Below, piece after piece: positions 32,782-41,849 of a stretch of DNA of 64,000 nt; position 1 is the stretch's first letter; every line of letters begins with the position of its first letter. The notes beneath the pieces were generated by a model. That model saw nothing but the letters and a program-made list of their open reading frames with translations. It ran no database searches and was not told where the DNA came from. The stretch is from Anaerolineales bacterium (GTDB taxonomy: Bacteria > Chloroflexota > Anaerolineae > Anaerolineales > Villigracilaceae), in contig JAFGSI010000056.1 in the NCBI GenBank assembly GCA_016934715.1, forward strand, positions 1 to 64,000, in the 5' to 3' direction. The position numbers and the translations under genes are program-made.

Positions 32782-35577
32782 TTAGAGGTTCAGCCACTTG
32801 GCTGCCGAGCGCGGTAGTTCAGCCAGGGAGGCGGCCCTGGATGTGCACTGGGGCAGCGAGTCGAGGAATGCCCGTCCGTAGGATTTGGTCAGCAGACGCC
32901 GGTCGAGGATTGCGACCACTCCCCGGTCGAGCTGGGTGCGGATCAGGCGCCCGAACCCCTGGCGGAAGCGTAGGATGGCCTCCGGAAGGTGATACTCATG
33001 GAAGGGGTCTTCGAAGGTCTCGGCCCTGGCCGCCACCAGCGGGTCTGAAGGGACTGCGAAGGGCAGCTTGACGATCACCAGCACCGAAAGGGCTTCGCCA
33101 GGTACATCCACGCCCTCCCAGAAGGAGCGCGTCCCCAGCAGGACCGCCCGTTCGGAGCTCTTGAAGGTCTCCAGCAGGGCGTTTGGCGAGGCGCCCTCGC
33201 CCTGTTCGTAGACCGTGATGTCGGCCTGGGCCAGCGGGCCGGAGATGCTGCGGGCGGTGCGTTTCAACTGGGCGTAGGAAGTGAACAGGACCAGGGTTCT
33301 CCCGCCGGTTGTCGTGCACAACTGGACCAGGGTTTGTTCGAGCTGATGCTGGTAGTTGGGGGCGTTCGGCTCGGCGATGTCGTTGGCGATATAGAGCAAG
33401 GCAGCACTTTCGTAATCGAAGGGTGAGCCGAGGGCCAGTTCGTCGGCCTCATCGGCGGAGAGTGTCTCGCGCAGGTAGTTGAACTCGTTGTTGGTCGTCA
33501 GGGTGGCGGAGGTCAGGATGACGCAGCGTTTTTCGTGCCACAGATATTTTTCGACCAGCGGGCCAACCCGCACCGGGGCAGCGTTGAGCGCCAGCCGCCC
33601 GCCGTTGGGGCTGACCTCCACCCAGTAGACGTAATCATGGACCGGTTCGAAGATCATGGCGTTGACCATGCTCTCAGCTTCCATCAGCCGTCGCAGGCTG
33701 TTGCCCAGATTCGAGATTGTATCCTCCAGGGCCTCCAGGCCGTCGGCGTACAGATCGGCGGCGCCCTTCTGGATGTCGCCCAGCAGGGCGATCAGCAGGC
33801 GCAGGGTTTCGCCGGCGGCATCCCAGGTGATCTCGACGCTGTCCCATCCTGGCAGGGTGCGGGTAGATGGCAGAATGCGCTCCTGCCAGGCGTACTGGCC
33901 GCCCTGCTGGCCCTCGCGGATGAAGTCAACGAACTCGGATAGGGCCTCGAAGAAACTACGGAACTGGCTCTCCAGCCGCCAGGCCAGGTCGGTGGCACGC
34001 GAGACGTTCTGGTTGAGCACGGCGAAGTCCGATGGGCGGACCTGGTTGTGGGCGGTCGTCAGCAGGTGTCCGAGGACGCCTGCTGACGAACCGCCGATCT
34101 CCTTGATCAGGCGTTCTGTATCGAACTGGGTCAGGCGGAAGGACAGGGCGTCTGTCGTGGCGCTTTCGAGGTGGTGGCCTTCGTCAATGATCAAGTAGTC
34201 GTACTCGGGCAGAACCCGATGCCCGACGGCCACATCCGCCAGCAGCAGGGCGTGGTTGACGATCAGGATGTGGGAGGTCTGGGCGGCCTGACGGGCGCGG
34301 AAGAAAGGGCAGGCGCCCCCGGTCCGTTCCAGGCAGGTGTCGGTGGTGCAGGCGTCGTCCTCGGCCGATATGTGCGTCCAGACTTCGCGTTCGGACGGGC
34401 CGGTCAGGTTGATCTCGGTCCGGTCGCCGCTGGTGTTTTCCAGCAGCCAGACCAGCAGCTTGGCCAGGACGCGCATCTCGTCGCTATTGGTTGGGCCGCG
34501 GCGGCGCAGCAGTTCGAAGCGGCGCGGGCAGAAATAATTGGATCGTCCCTTGAGCACCGAGGCGCGCAGGTCCAGGCCCAGGGCCTCCCGCAGGTCGGGG
34601 ATGTCCTTCTTGATCAACTGGTCCTGCAGGTTGATCGTATTGGTCGAAATGACGACCCGGGTGTTGTTCTGCAGGGCGAAAAGCGCCGCCGGAACGAGGT
34701 AGGCGAACGATTTTCCGACACCGGTCCCGGCCTCGACCAGCAGGTGCTGGCTGTACGACAGGGCATTGGCCACTGCCTTCAGCATGGCAACCTGTTCCGG
34801 ACGGTGTTCATAACTATCGAAATAGGATGAAAACGGTCCGCCGTACTCCAGGACTGAGGCAGCTTCCTCAGCATCGATCGGGAGCGGCTCGTCGGGAACC
34901 TGCAGCGGTGGGACCCTGGGAATGTCGGCCGGGGTGAACAGAGGGCCGGAATCGCGTTGCCGGACCTGTTTGGCTTTGACGCTTTCGCGCGAGCGTGCCC
35001 GCAGCGCCTGCCGGAAGACCCAGGCCCCGTTCCATTCCAACGGTTCGCTGTGGCGGACGATCTCGGCCAGCAGGTCGGGCGGCAGTTCGCGGGCCGTGGT
35101 GTAAAGCCGGTGGAAGACGGCGTGGGTCACGCGGGCATCGTCAAGGGCGCGGTGCGTGGCGGGCAGAGCGATGCCCAACAGTTGGCCCAGGGCTCCCAGG
35201 TTGTACCGGCTGGCTGTCGGTAACAGGACCGAAGCCATCTCGTACGTGTCAATTCGCTCATGAAGCTCGAAAAGCCCGTGTTTGCGGAAGAACGACAGGT
35301 CAAATGGAATGTTGTGCCCGACGATGGGCGAATCGCCGATGAAGGCAGCCAGGTCGTCGAGGACCTCCTGCAGGCGGGGTGCCTGGCGGACCATGGCGTC
35401 CTCGATCCCGGTCAGGCCGGTGATGAACTCGGGGATGTGGCGGCCGGGATTGACCAGGGTGGTCCATTCATCCTCGACCCGGCTGCCATTGAAGCGCCGG
35501 GCGCCGATTTCGATGATCGCATCCGCCTGGGGGTCCAGGCCGGTAGTTTCAATATCCAGGGCGACGAGAGTAGGCAT
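32782..35577 (-). CDS. dinG: DnaQ-type 3'-5' exonuclease fused to DinG-family helicase
   Basis: The 931-residue protein starts with a DEDDh exonuclease (about 1-165: VALDIETTGLDPQADAIIEIG, GHNIPFDLSF, HRALDDARVTHAVF). An XPD-like helicase follows with Walker A VEAGTGVGKSFAYL, four cysteines in the Fe-S region (YFCPRRF, DACTTDTC, GACPFF), the DEGHH box and C-terminal motifs LFTSYAQLKRT, GTRSFWEGVDVPG and RFRQGFGRLIRT. It should unwind 5' tailed or forked DNA in repair. This fusion is common in Firmicutes and Chloroflexota. It is probably in one transcript with the three genes that follow. Confidence 0.92.
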   Translation of the reverse strand: MPTLVALDIETTGLDPQADAIIEIGARRFNGSRVEDEWTTLVNPGRHIPEFITGLTGIEDAMVRQAPRLQEVLDDLAAFIGDSPIVGHNIPFDLSFFRKHGLFELHERIDTYEMASVLLPTASRYNLGALGQLLGIALPATHRALDDARVTHAVFHRLYTTARELPPDLLAEIVRHSEPLEWNGAWVFRQALRARSRESVKAKQVRQRDSGPLFTPADIPRVPPLQVPDEPLPIDAEEAASVLEYGGPFSSYFDSYEHRPEQVAMLKAVANALSYSQHLLVEAGTGVGKSFAYLVPAALFALQNNTRVVISTNTINLQDQLIKKDIPDLREALGLDLRASVLKGRSNYFCPRRFELLRRRGPTNSDEMRVLAKLLVWLLENTSGDRTEINLTGPSEREVWTHISAEDDACTTDTCLERTGGACPFFRARQAAQTSHILIVNHALLLADVAVGHRVLPEYDYLIIDEGHHLESATTDALSFRLTQFDTERLIKEIGGSSAGVLGHLLTTAHNQVRPSDFAVLNQNVSRATDLAWRLESQFRSFFEALSEFVDFIREGQQGGQYAWQERILPSTRTLPGWDSVEITWDAAGETLRLLIALLGDIQKGAADLYADGLEALEDTISNLGNSLRRLMEAESMVNAMIFEPVHDYVYWVEVSPNGGRLALNAAPVRVGPLVEKYLWHEKRCVILTSATLTTNNEFNYLRETLSADEADELALGSPFDYESAALLYIANDIAEPNAPNYQHQLEQTLVQLCTTTGGRTLVLFTSYAQLKRTARSISGPLAQADITVYEQGEGASPNALLETFKSSERAVLLGTRSFWEGVDVPGEALSVLVIVKLPFAVPSDPLVAARAETFEDPFHEYHLPEAILRFRQGFGRLIRTQLDRGVVAILDRRLLTKSYGRAFLDSLPQCTSRAASLAELPRSAAKWLNL

Positions 35578-35637
35578 GGGAGTTAGTGTATCACCAGATT
35601 CGGCATTCCGACCCGGCAGTTCGCCAGAGCGCTGGAT

Positions 35638-36339
35638 CTATTCCTGTGGGAGGGCCTGCTTGACAGCAGCCAGCACGTCAGGGGCGATCGGCCTGCCCTT
35701 GGCCTGCTGGCGAAGGAAGTCCTTCAAATCCTTGATTGGCAGGGCCGGCAGGGGGGGGGCCTCGGGGAGGTCGAGTTCAGCCCGCGGGTTGGTGAAGACC
35801 ATCACGGCCTGCGCTTCGGGGATCACGCTCCCTTCGGGAAGCAGGCGGGTCAGGGATTGGCGTAGCGAGCGGATCTCGGCAGCCGACTCGAGGTCCGGTC
35901 GGCCCAGGCCTTCCTGCCCAAAGATCCGCAGGTAGGACTGCAGAAACCCGCCGCCCTTGACGCGCCAGCGCTTTCTGGCATAGGTCACCTTCCCGACCTG
36001 CGGGTAAGGCATCAGTACCCACAAACCCGCCGGTCCAACGAGCAGGTGGTAGGTCGTGGTCGTGTAGTGGTAGAGGGTGTACTCACGGTCCATGCCCTTG
36101 AGGCCCTTGGTGATTACCTCGTCGGGCCTCGGGCTCTTTCCCCAGCGGTTGCCAAAATACATTCCGATTTGCGAAAGGATCAGCCCGGCCAGCAGCGCGA
36201 CCAGCGAGACGCTGAACAACTCGGGCATCTGGAAGGAAATATACACGCCACCGCCGAGGATGGCCAGGGCGACAATGCTGGTGATCTGCCCGATGCGGGC
36301 GTTGCGTTTGATGAGCTTGGTATTGGTGACGATTTGCAT
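35638..36339 (-). CDS. membrane protein of unknown function (NERD-like core)
   Basis: The 233-residue protein has two membrane helices (about 17-60), then a soluble region with YTLYHYTTTTYHLLVGPAGLWVLMPY that resembles the start of nuclease-related NERD domains. A basic segment and a C-terminal region with PIKDLKDFLRQQ follow. A run of nine C encodes the PP stretch near the C terminus and keeps the frame. The start at 36339 (MQIVTNTKLIKR) has AGGAGTAA upstream, and the plsX stop is 1 base away, so it is cotranscribed with plsX. A catalytic role cannot be claimed. Confidence 0.65.
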   Translation of the reverse strand: MQIVTNTKLIKRNARIGQITSIVALAILGGGVYISFQMPELFSVSLVALLAGLILSQIGMYFGNRWGKSPRPDEVITKGLKGMDREYTLYHYTTTTYHLLVGPAGLWVLMPYPQVGKVTYARKRWRVKGGGFLQSYLRIFGQEGLGRPDLESAAEIRSLRQSLTRLLPEGSVIPEAQAVMVFTNPRAELDLPEAPPLPALPIKDLKDFLRQQAKGRPIAPDVLAAVKQALPQE

Positions 36340-36340
36340 G

Positions 36341-37360
36341 TTACTCCTGTTTGAGGGAACGTTCGATGGCATTGCGCATGGCATAGAGAACCTGCGCCTC
36401 GACGGCTTCTTTGGCGACGCGGACCGCGTTCATGATGGCGATCTCGTCCGACCGCCCGTGGCCGATGAAGACCAGGCCGTTGACGCCCAGCAGCGGGGCG
36501 GCGCCCTGGTCGGAGGGGTCCATCAGCTTTTTCACCGAGCCCATTGCCGGTTTGATCAGCAGGCCGCCGAGCATCGCCAGCGGACCGCCGCGCTGGATGG
36601 CTTGCTTGATCTTGTCAACCAGCAGCTTGGCGACCGCCTCGGAAGATTTCAGAAGGACGTTGCCGGTGAAGCCGTCGGTGACGGCCACGTCCACGACCCC
36701 GCCGATGACCTCTTTGCCTTCGACGTTGCCATAGAAGTTCAGCCCGGCCGCTTCCAGCAGCGGAAAGGCGCCTTTGACCAGTTCGTTGCCCTTGCCGGCC
36801 TCCTCGCCATTGGAGATCAGCCCGACCTTGGGATTCTTCACCCCGCGCACCTTCTCGGCGTAGATCGAGCCCAGGATGCCAAACTGCAGCAGATTCTCGG
36901 GCTTGCAATCGGGGTTGGCGCCGATGTCGATGACCACGCACGAACCGCTGGCAGTTGGAAAGATGGGGGCCAGGCCGGGCCGGTCCACGCCAGGGATGTT
37001 GCCCAGGCGGAAATAGGCCGTCACCGCAGCTGCGCCGGTATTCCCGGCGGTAACGAAGGCGTCGGCCCGCCCGTTCTTGATCAGGTCGATGCCGACCGCC
37101 ATCGTGTTCTGCGAATTCGGTCGCCGGGCCTTGAGCACCAGCTTCATGCCCTTGTCTTCCATGGTCAACATCTCGGGAGCATGAACGATCTCGATCTCCA
37201 GGCCATCGGTTTTTTGTTTTTCCAGGATCGGTTTGATCTGCGCTTCGTCACCTACCAGAATGATGCCCACGCCGTAGTTCCGGGCAGCTCTGACAGCCCC
37301 GATCACATCCGGAGCGGGAAAGTGATCGCTTCCCATGGCGTCCACAACGATTTTGGTCAT
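36341..37360 (-). CDS. plsX: phosphate acyltransferase PlsX
   Basis: The 339-residue protein has the PlsX signature: IVVDAMGSDHFPAPDVIGAV at the start, AFVTAGNTGAAAVTAYFRLG, CVVIDIGANPDCKPENLLQFG, LISNGEEAGKGN and YGNVEGKEV. It makes acyl-phosphate from acyl-ACP for membrane phospholipid synthesis. AGGAGTG precedes the ATG. Other fab or pls genes are not adjacent. It is divergent from tRNA-Leu, and the 82-base gap between them holds the tRNA promoter. Confidence 0.95.
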   Translation of the reverse strand: MTKIVVDAMGSDHFPAPDVIGAVRAARNYGVGIILVGDEAQIKPILEKQKTDGLEIEIVHAPEMLTMEDKGMKLVLKARRPNSQNTMAVGIDLIKNGRADAFVTAGNTGAAAVTAYFRLGNIPGVDRPGLAPIFPTASGSCVVIDIGANPDCKPENLLQFGILGSIYAEKVRGVKNPKVGLISNGEEAGKGNELVKGAFPLLEAAGLNFYGNVEGKEVIGGVVDVAVTDGFTGNVLLKSSEAVAKLLVDKIKQAIQRGGPLAMLGGLLIKPAMGSVKKLMDPSDQGAAPLLGVNGLVFIGHGRSDEIAIMNAVRVAKEAVEAQVLYAMRNAIERSLKQE

Positions 37361-37404
37361 AGGTCACTCCTGAGTTTGATATGCCATTGTACCCGATAGT
37401 CTGC

Positions 37405-37432
37405 TTGACAATGATTTGAAGATGATTATAAT
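37405..37432 (+). promoter_or_regulatory. consensus promoter of tRNA-Leu
   Basis: A perfect TTGACA (37405-37410) and a perfect TATAAT (37427-37432) are separated by 16 bases. The tRNA starts at 37443. This is one of the strongest promoters in the window. Confidence 0.85.
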
Positions 37433-37442
37433 ACGACTGCTT

Positions 37443-37524
37443 GCGCTGGTGCTGGAATTGGCAGACAGGCATGGTTGAGGGCCATGTGCCGCAAGGCGTG
37501 AGGGTTCAAGTCCCTCCCAGCGCA
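37443..37524 (+). tRNA. tRNA-Leu (anticodon GAG)
   Basis: The acceptor stem GCGCTGG pairs with CCAGCGC, followed by discriminator A. The anticodon loop TTGAGGG sits in a CATGG/CCATG stem. A class II variable arm (GTGCCGCAAGGCGT) and a GGGTTCAAGTCCC T arm complete the cloverleaf. CCA is not encoded. Confidence 0.95.
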
Positions 37525-37530
37525 CACAGA

Positions 37531-37571
37531 GAACACACGGGATTTGACGGATCTCCCGTGTGTTCTTGCTT
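37531..37571 (+). terminator. tRNA-Leu terminator
   Basis: GAACACACGGGA (37531-37542) and TCCCGTGTGTTC (37554-37565) form a perfect 12-bp stem 7 bases after the tRNA, followed by TTGCTT. Confidence 0.65.
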
Positions 37572-37592
37572 TCTGGTCTGCGGACAATCGTG

Positions 37593-37598
37593 TATAAT
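37593..37598 (+). promoter_or_regulatory. -10 element for the ABC transporter genes
   Basis: TATAAT lies 82 bases before the binding-protein start. The best -35 candidate, TTCTGG (37571-37576) at 16 bases, is poor. Confidence 0.45.
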
Positions 37599-37679
37599 AC
37601 TTGAGTCCCACCCGTCACGCCGCCGTGGAAGAACCGAGTTCTCTCAAACAAACCCATTTTCTGTATTAAGGAGGAAAGA

Positions 37680-38435
37680 ATGAAACGAACGTTCTGGATC
37701 ATGTTGGCGACTCTGCTAATGCTCAGCATGGCTTTGCCGGGATGCAGCCCGTCAGGCGGTGGCACGATCACCGTGGCCATGGATGCCACCTGGCCTCCCT
37801 TTGAATACGTCGACGAAACCACCCAGGAGATCGTCGGTCTGGACGTCGATCTGATCCGGGCCATCGCCGAGAAGGAAGGCCTGGAGATCGAACTGGTCAA
37901 TGTGCCGTGGGACTCGCTCCTGGCCGGAATGGCGAACTGCCAGTATGATGTTTCCATTTCCGCAATGACGATCACCCCCGAGCGCGCCGAGCAGTTTGCC
38001 TTCTCAGACCCTTATTTTGCGGCCGGACAGATTGTTGTCGTCCAGGCTTCGAACACAACGATCAACGGCAAGGATGACCTGGCCGGCTACACGGTCGGTG
38101 TCCAGCTCGGCACCACCGGCGACATTGAAGCCCAGAACATGCCGGGCGTCACGGTCAAGAACTATGATGACATCGGCCTGGCCTACCAGGACCTGATGAA
38201 TGGCCAGATCGATGCTGTGATCGCCGACAACCCGCTCGCCCTGGGTTACGTTGGGCAGAACCCCGATCTCCTCAAGGCCGTGGGTGAGGTGTTCACCGAT
38301 GAGTATTATGGCATCGCGGTCTGCAAAGAAAACACCGAATTGCTGGCCCAGATCAACCGCGGCCTGGCGGCGGTCAAGGCCGAAGGCTTGATCGATGAAC
38401 TGACCCTGCAGTGGATCGTTGGTGAAGGTCAATAA
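37680..38435 (+). CDS. amino-acid ABC transporter substrate-binding lipoprotein
   Basis: The 251-residue protein has a lipoprotein signal with LPGC (Cys22). It then follows the family 3 solute-binding pattern: ITVAMDATWPPFEYVDETTQEIVGLDVDLIRAI, VNVPWDSLLAGMANCQYD, AMTITPERAEQFAFSDPYF, and ends NRGLAAVKAEGLIDELTLQWI. It captures polar amino acids outside the membrane and hands them to the permease next door. AAGGAGGAAAG precedes the ATG. A strong terminator follows, so it is probably made in excess over the permease. Confidence 0.92.
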   Translation: MKRTFWIMLATLLMLSMALPGCSPSGGGTITVAMDATWPPFEYVDETTQEIVGLDVDLIRAIAEKEGLEIELVNVPWDSLLAGMANCQYDVSISAMTITPERAEQFAFSDPYFAAGQIVVVQASNTTINGKDDLAGYTVGVQLGTTGDIEAQNMPGVTVKNYDDIGLAYQDLMNGQIDAVIADNPLALGYVGQNPDLLKAVGEVFTDEYYGIAVCKENTELLAQINRGLAAVKAEGLIDELTLQWIVGEGQ

Positions 38436-38449
38436 TTTTTAGACCCGCT

Positions 38450-38490
38450 GACTGCGAGGCGCCGCCATTCGGCCGCCTCGCAGTCTTTTT
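38450..38490 (+). terminator. terminator between binding protein and permease genes
   Basis: GACTGCGAGGCG (38450-38461) pairs with CGCCTCGCAGTC (38474-38485) over 12 bp and is followed by TTTTT. Partial read-through would give more binding protein than permease, as in many ABC operons. Confidence 0.8.
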
Positions 38491-38501
38491 GGGAGACGGC
38501 C

Positions 38502-39473
38502 ATGACAGATGAGCAGACCAGAGATAGTGCATTCGTCTCCGATGTGAAACGCCAGGAGCGCAGTTCCGAGTTGCGTTGGCGGATCACGTTCTGGCTTGCC
38601 AGCGGCGCGGCAGCCTTGTTGCTCCTGTTCTCCTTCTTTCCGTCTGAAGAGAGCGTTCTCAAGCTGGTCGGATTGCTTCCGGAAGAAAGTCAGGAGAATG
38701 CCCGTCTGTGGGTGATCGATCACTTCTGGTCGGAGATGACTGCCGATCCGCAGTGTGTGGACAGCGGCGGGCGCTGCGGCCCGGAGATGGAACGGATCTT
38801 CAGCTTTCTCTCGCACCCCTATCCGTCCATGCTCGTGTTCATGCGGGGGGGCATTCGCATCACAGTCCTGGTGACCGTCTCGGCCTTCATTCTGACCCTG
38901 GTCGTCGGTCTGTTTGGCGGCCTCGGACGCCTGTCGAAGTCGAAGATCGTCTTCGGGATCAGCACGTTTTACGTTGAGATCGTGCGCGGCATCCCACTGC
39001 TGGTGCAGTTGATCTGGTGGTATTTTGCCTTTCCGGTCATGATTCAGCGGACCATCTGGCCATCTTACCAGGCCAACCCGGTGGCCATGTCGATCCTCGG
39101 GCTGGTCTTCTGCTACGGGGCGTATATGAGCGAGATCTACCGGGCGGGAATCCAGAGCATTCCCAAGGGCCAGATGGAAGCTGCTCTCAGCCTGGGCATG
39201 TCCCGCTTCCAGGCCTTGCGGCACATCATCGTCCCGCAGGCGATCCGCGTCATCCTGCCGCCGATGGGGAACGAGTTCATAGCCCTGCTCAAGGACTCGT
39301 CGCTGGTCAGCGCGGTGGCGGTCGTCGACCTGACCCGGCGCGGCCGCGAGTACATGGCCGCTCACTTCAACCCGATTGAAGTCTGGGTCCTGGTGGCGAT
39401 TCTTTACCTGATCATGACGATCTTCTCGGCTCGCATCGTTGCGCTGATCGAGCGCAAGACGAGGACCAGCTGA
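38502..39473 (+). CDS. amino-acid ABC transporter permease (HisM-like)
   Basis: The 323-residue protein has an unusual N-terminal extension of about 100 residues, with one hydrophobic helix (40-50) and a Cys-containing loop (DPQCVDSGGRCG). The HisMQ-type permease domain follows (about 115-320), with GGIRITVLVTVSAFILTLVVG and the ATPase-contacting EAALSLGMSRFQALRHIIVPQAIR. No ATP-binding subunit is in the window, so an unlinked ATPase must serve it. GGGAG precedes the ATG. Confidence 0.9.
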   Translation: MTDEQTRDSAFVSDVKRQERSSELRWRITFWLASGAAALLLLFSFFPSEESVLKLVGLLPEESQENARLWVIDHFWSEMTADPQCVDSGGRCGPEMERIFSFLSHPYPSMLVFMRGGIRITVLVTVSAFILTLVVGLFGGLGRLSKSKIVFGISTFYVEIVRGIPLLVQLIWWYFAFPVMIQRTIWPSYQANPVAMSILGLVFCYGAYMSEIYRAGIQSIPKGQMEAALSLGMSRFQALRHIIVPQAIRVILPPMGNEFIALLKDSSLVSAVAVVDLTRRGREYMAAHFNPIEVWVLVAILYLIMTIFSARIVALIERKTRTS

Positions 39474-39476
39474 AGG

Positions 39477-39501
39477 CAAAAAGCGGCGCAAGCCGCTTTT
39501 T
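39477..39501 (+). terminator. terminator after the ABC permease
   Basis: AAAAAGCGGC-GCAA-GCCGCTTTTTT forms a tight tetraloop hairpin (39477-39500) with a T run, 4 bases after the permease stop. It is symmetrical and could also stop transcription from the other strand. Confidence 0.85.
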
Positions 39502-39508
39502 TGTGCTG

Positions 39509-39514
39509 ATATAA
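39509..39514 (+). promoter_or_regulatory. -10 element for the SCP2/AOR/nnr genes
   Basis: TATAAT lies 29 bases before the ATG at 39544, just after the preceding terminator. No clear -35 is present. Confidence 0.45.
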
Positions 39515-39543
39515 TCCGGCCAAATCATTGGATGGAGGATAGC

Positions 39544-39951
39544 ATGGCAGTCCGGTTTCCCGGCCCGGCGTGGCTGGAAAGTTTGCAGGAAAAATTGAAC
39601 GCAGATGAGAAGTATTCCCAGACCGCCAGGAACTGGGAAGGCGACATGGCTGTGGTGATCGAGCCGAGCGGCCCCCTGGTGGAGACGCTGGTGTACTATT
39701 TTGACCTCTGGCATGGCCGGTGCCGTAGCGTGGCAGTCCTGGATGACTCCAGCACGGTGAAAGCGGCCTTCGTGCTCAAGGCGCCCTATGATCACCTGGT
39801 CAAGATACTGAAGGGGGAACTCGATCCGATGACCGCCATGATGACCCGCAAGCTGCAGGTCCAGGGCAACCTGGGCGTGATGATGCGCAACGTGCCGACC
39901 GTGCTCGAATTCGTCCGCTGTGCCAAAGAAAACACTGGCGAAATCCTCTGA
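39544..39951 (+). CDS. SCP2 sterol-transfer-like lipid-binding protein
   Basis: The 135-residue protein follows the SCP2 layout: an N-terminal helix, then strands (DMAVVIEPSGPLVETLVYYF, AAFVLKAPYDHLVKILKGELDPMTAMMTRKLQVQGN) and a C-terminal helix (MMRNVPTVLEFVRCA). The LDPMTAMMTRKLQVQGNLG segment is the typical SCP2 core. It should bind a hydrophobic ligand such as an acyl-CoA. GGAGGA precedes the ATG. It is the first gene of a run with the aldehyde oxidoreductase, starting 12 bases before it, so a role in delivering or buffering the aldehyde or acid product is possible. Confidence 0.85.
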   Translation: MAVRFPGPAWLESLQEKLNADEKYSQTARNWEGDMAVVIEPSGPLVETLVYYFDLWHGRCRSVAVLDDSSTVKAAFVLKAPYDHLVKILKGELDPMTAMMTRKLQVQGNLGVMMRNVPTVLEFVRCAKENTGEIL

Positions 39952-39963
39952 TCAGGGATCTGC

Positions 39964-41784
39964 ATGCAGCCTATCCTGAAAATCGACCTGACCCGAGGTG
40001 AGACGGCCGAAATCAGCGCTCCGCCGGAGTGGGAGCGCCACTACCTGGGCGGCGCTTCACTGGCGGCGCGCCTGCTGTACCCCGAACTCGTCCCGGACCT
40101 CGTCCCCCTGTCGGAGGCTGCCCCGCTGATGATCCTGACCGGGCCTCTGACCGGTACTGCTGGCCCGACCGTCGGGCGCTTCGTTGTCTGCGGGCGTTCG
40201 CCGGCCACCGGGCTGTGGGCTGAGTCCAACTGCGGTGGGTTCTGGGGTCCGGAACTGCGCTTCTGCGGGTACGATGGCCTGTGGCTGACCGGGCGGGCTG
40301 ACCGGCCGGTTTACCTGTGGCTCGCCGATGGCCGGCTCGAGGTTCGCCAGGCGCAGGCTGTCTGGGGGCAGGACACCTACGCGGCCCAGGAGACCATCCG
40401 GACGGAGATCGGCGTTCCGAACGCCCGGGTACTGACCATTGGACCGGCCGGGGAGAACGGTGTTTTGTTCGCTGGGCTGTTTTGCGACCATGGCCGGACA
40501 GCCGGGCGGACCGGCCTGGGAGCGGTCATGGGCGCCAAGAATTTGAAGGCGATCGCCGTCAAAGGGACCGGGAAGATCCCCCTGGCCAGCCCGGAGGCCT
40601 TCGCCTCCCTGCGCGGGACAGCCAATCGAATGCTCAAAGCCGACAACATCGCCCAGGTCACTCACGCCCTTGGGACGGCTGGCGTGGCAGACTACGCCGA
40701 CTACCTCGGCAGCATGCCGAAGAAGTATTACCACCAGGCCACCATGGACGGCGTCGACAAGATTTCCGGCGCAACCATGACGGAGACGATCCTGAAGGGC
40801 TTCAGCACCTGTCACGGTTGTGTGATCGCCTGTGGGCGGGTCGTGGATTTGGGAGACGGGATCCGGCGCAAGGGACCGGAATACGAAACGGCAGTTGGCT
40901 TCGGGCCGAACCTGCTCAACGACGACCTGGCGGAGATCGTTCGCCTGAACGAAATCTGTGACCGGTACGGGATGGATACGATCAGCGCCTCCAATACGAT
41001 CGGGCTGGCCTACCATCTGTATGAGAAGGGCCTCCTGAGTGAAGCGGAGGTTGGGTTTCCACTGGCCTGGGGGGACACGCAGGCTGCCGGCCGGCTGCTC
41101 GACCTGATTGCCCGGCGGGAGGCGATCGGTGCATTCATGGCCGACGGTGCGCGGCGGTTCGGGGCCCATTTTGGGGCTGAGCAGGAAGCGGTCCAGGTCA
41201 ACGGGCTGGAGGTTGCCTACCACGACCCGCGCGGTGTCTCCGGCATGGCGCTGGTCTATGCCACCAGTCCGCGCGGCGCCTGTCACAACAGGTCTGATTA
41301 CTTCTTCGTCGACTGGGGCCAGGCCGAAACCAGCCTGGGGCTGGAGTTCCTAGACAGGTTGGGTGGAGCCGAGAAGGCTGCCAATGTGGCCCGCCACCAG
41401 GACTGGCGGACGGTCTGCGACTCGCTGGTCTTGTGCCTGTTCGGGAACCTCCCGGTGGAAATGGTCGTCGACCTGGTCAACGCAGCCTGCGGTTTTGGTT
41501 TGTCCGTGACCGGCCTGCTGCAGTCCGGCGAGCGGGCCTGGAATTTAAAGCGGGCGATCAACAACCGCCTGGGCCTGACCCAGGTCAATGACCGGCTGCC
41601 CAAGACCCTGCTCGAACCGTATGCCGACGGACCGGCTGCCGGCTACGTCCCGCCACTGGAGGCGATGCTGGCAGCCTATTACGAAGCCCGCGGCTGGGAC
41701 AGGCGAACGGGCCGGCCGGGACGCGAAAAACTGCAGGCTCTTGGTCTCGCGGATGTGGCCGGGGATCTGTGGGAAAGTGGATAG
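39964..41784 (+). CDS. aldehyde ferredoxin oxidoreductase (tungsten/molybdenum pterin enzyme)
   Basis: The 606-residue protein has the AOR signature: ILKIDLTRGETAEI, GTAGPTVGRFVVCGRSP, the ESNCGGFWGPELRFCGYDGLW pterin region, and TGLGAVMGAKNLKAIAVKG. [4Fe-4S] cysteines are Cys283, Cys286 and Cys290 (FSTCHGCVIACGR) and Cys491 (LVLCLFGN). It oxidises aldehydes to acids, passing electrons to ferredoxin, in the cytoplasm. Substrate type within the family cannot be told from sequence alone. It lies between an SCP2 gene and nnr in one orientation. Confidence 0.93.
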   Translation: MQPILKIDLTRGETAEISAPPEWERHYLGGASLAARLLYPELVPDLVPLSEAAPLMILTGPLTGTAGPTVGRFVVCGRSPATGLWAESNCGGFWGPELRFCGYDGLWLTGRADRPVYLWLADGRLEVRQAQAVWGQDTYAAQETIRTEIGVPNARVLTIGPAGENGVLFAGLFCDHGRTAGRTGLGAVMGAKNLKAIAVKGTGKIPLASPEAFASLRGTANRMLKADNIAQVTHALGTAGVADYADYLGSMPKKYYHQATMDGVDKISGATMTETILKGFSTCHGCVIACGRVVDLGDGIRRKGPEYETAVGFGPNLLNDDLAEIVRLNEICDRYGMDTISASNTIGLAYHLYEKGLLSEAEVGFPLAWGDTQAAGRLLDLIARREAIGAFMADGARRFGAHFGAEQEAVQVNGLEVAYHDPRGVSGMALVYATSPRGACHNRSDYFFVDWGQAETSLGLEFLDRLGGAEKAANVARHQDWRTVCDSLVLCLFGNLPVEMVVDLVNAACGFGLSVTGLLQSGERAWNLKRAINNRLGLTQVNDRLPKTLLEPYADGPAAGYVPPLEAMLAAYYEARGWDRRTGRPGREKLQALGLADVAGDLWESG

Positions 41785-41849
41785 TGTTTAGTCCACTAGT
41801 CTGGGCGGAGAAGCAGATTGGGTCGAATTTCTCTACTGGAGGTGCTGCG

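Noticed and set aside
36077-37399. Plus-strand frame antisense to plsX
   Set aside because: Shadow of a well-conserved gene; Asp/His/Gly-rich without a recognisable domain.
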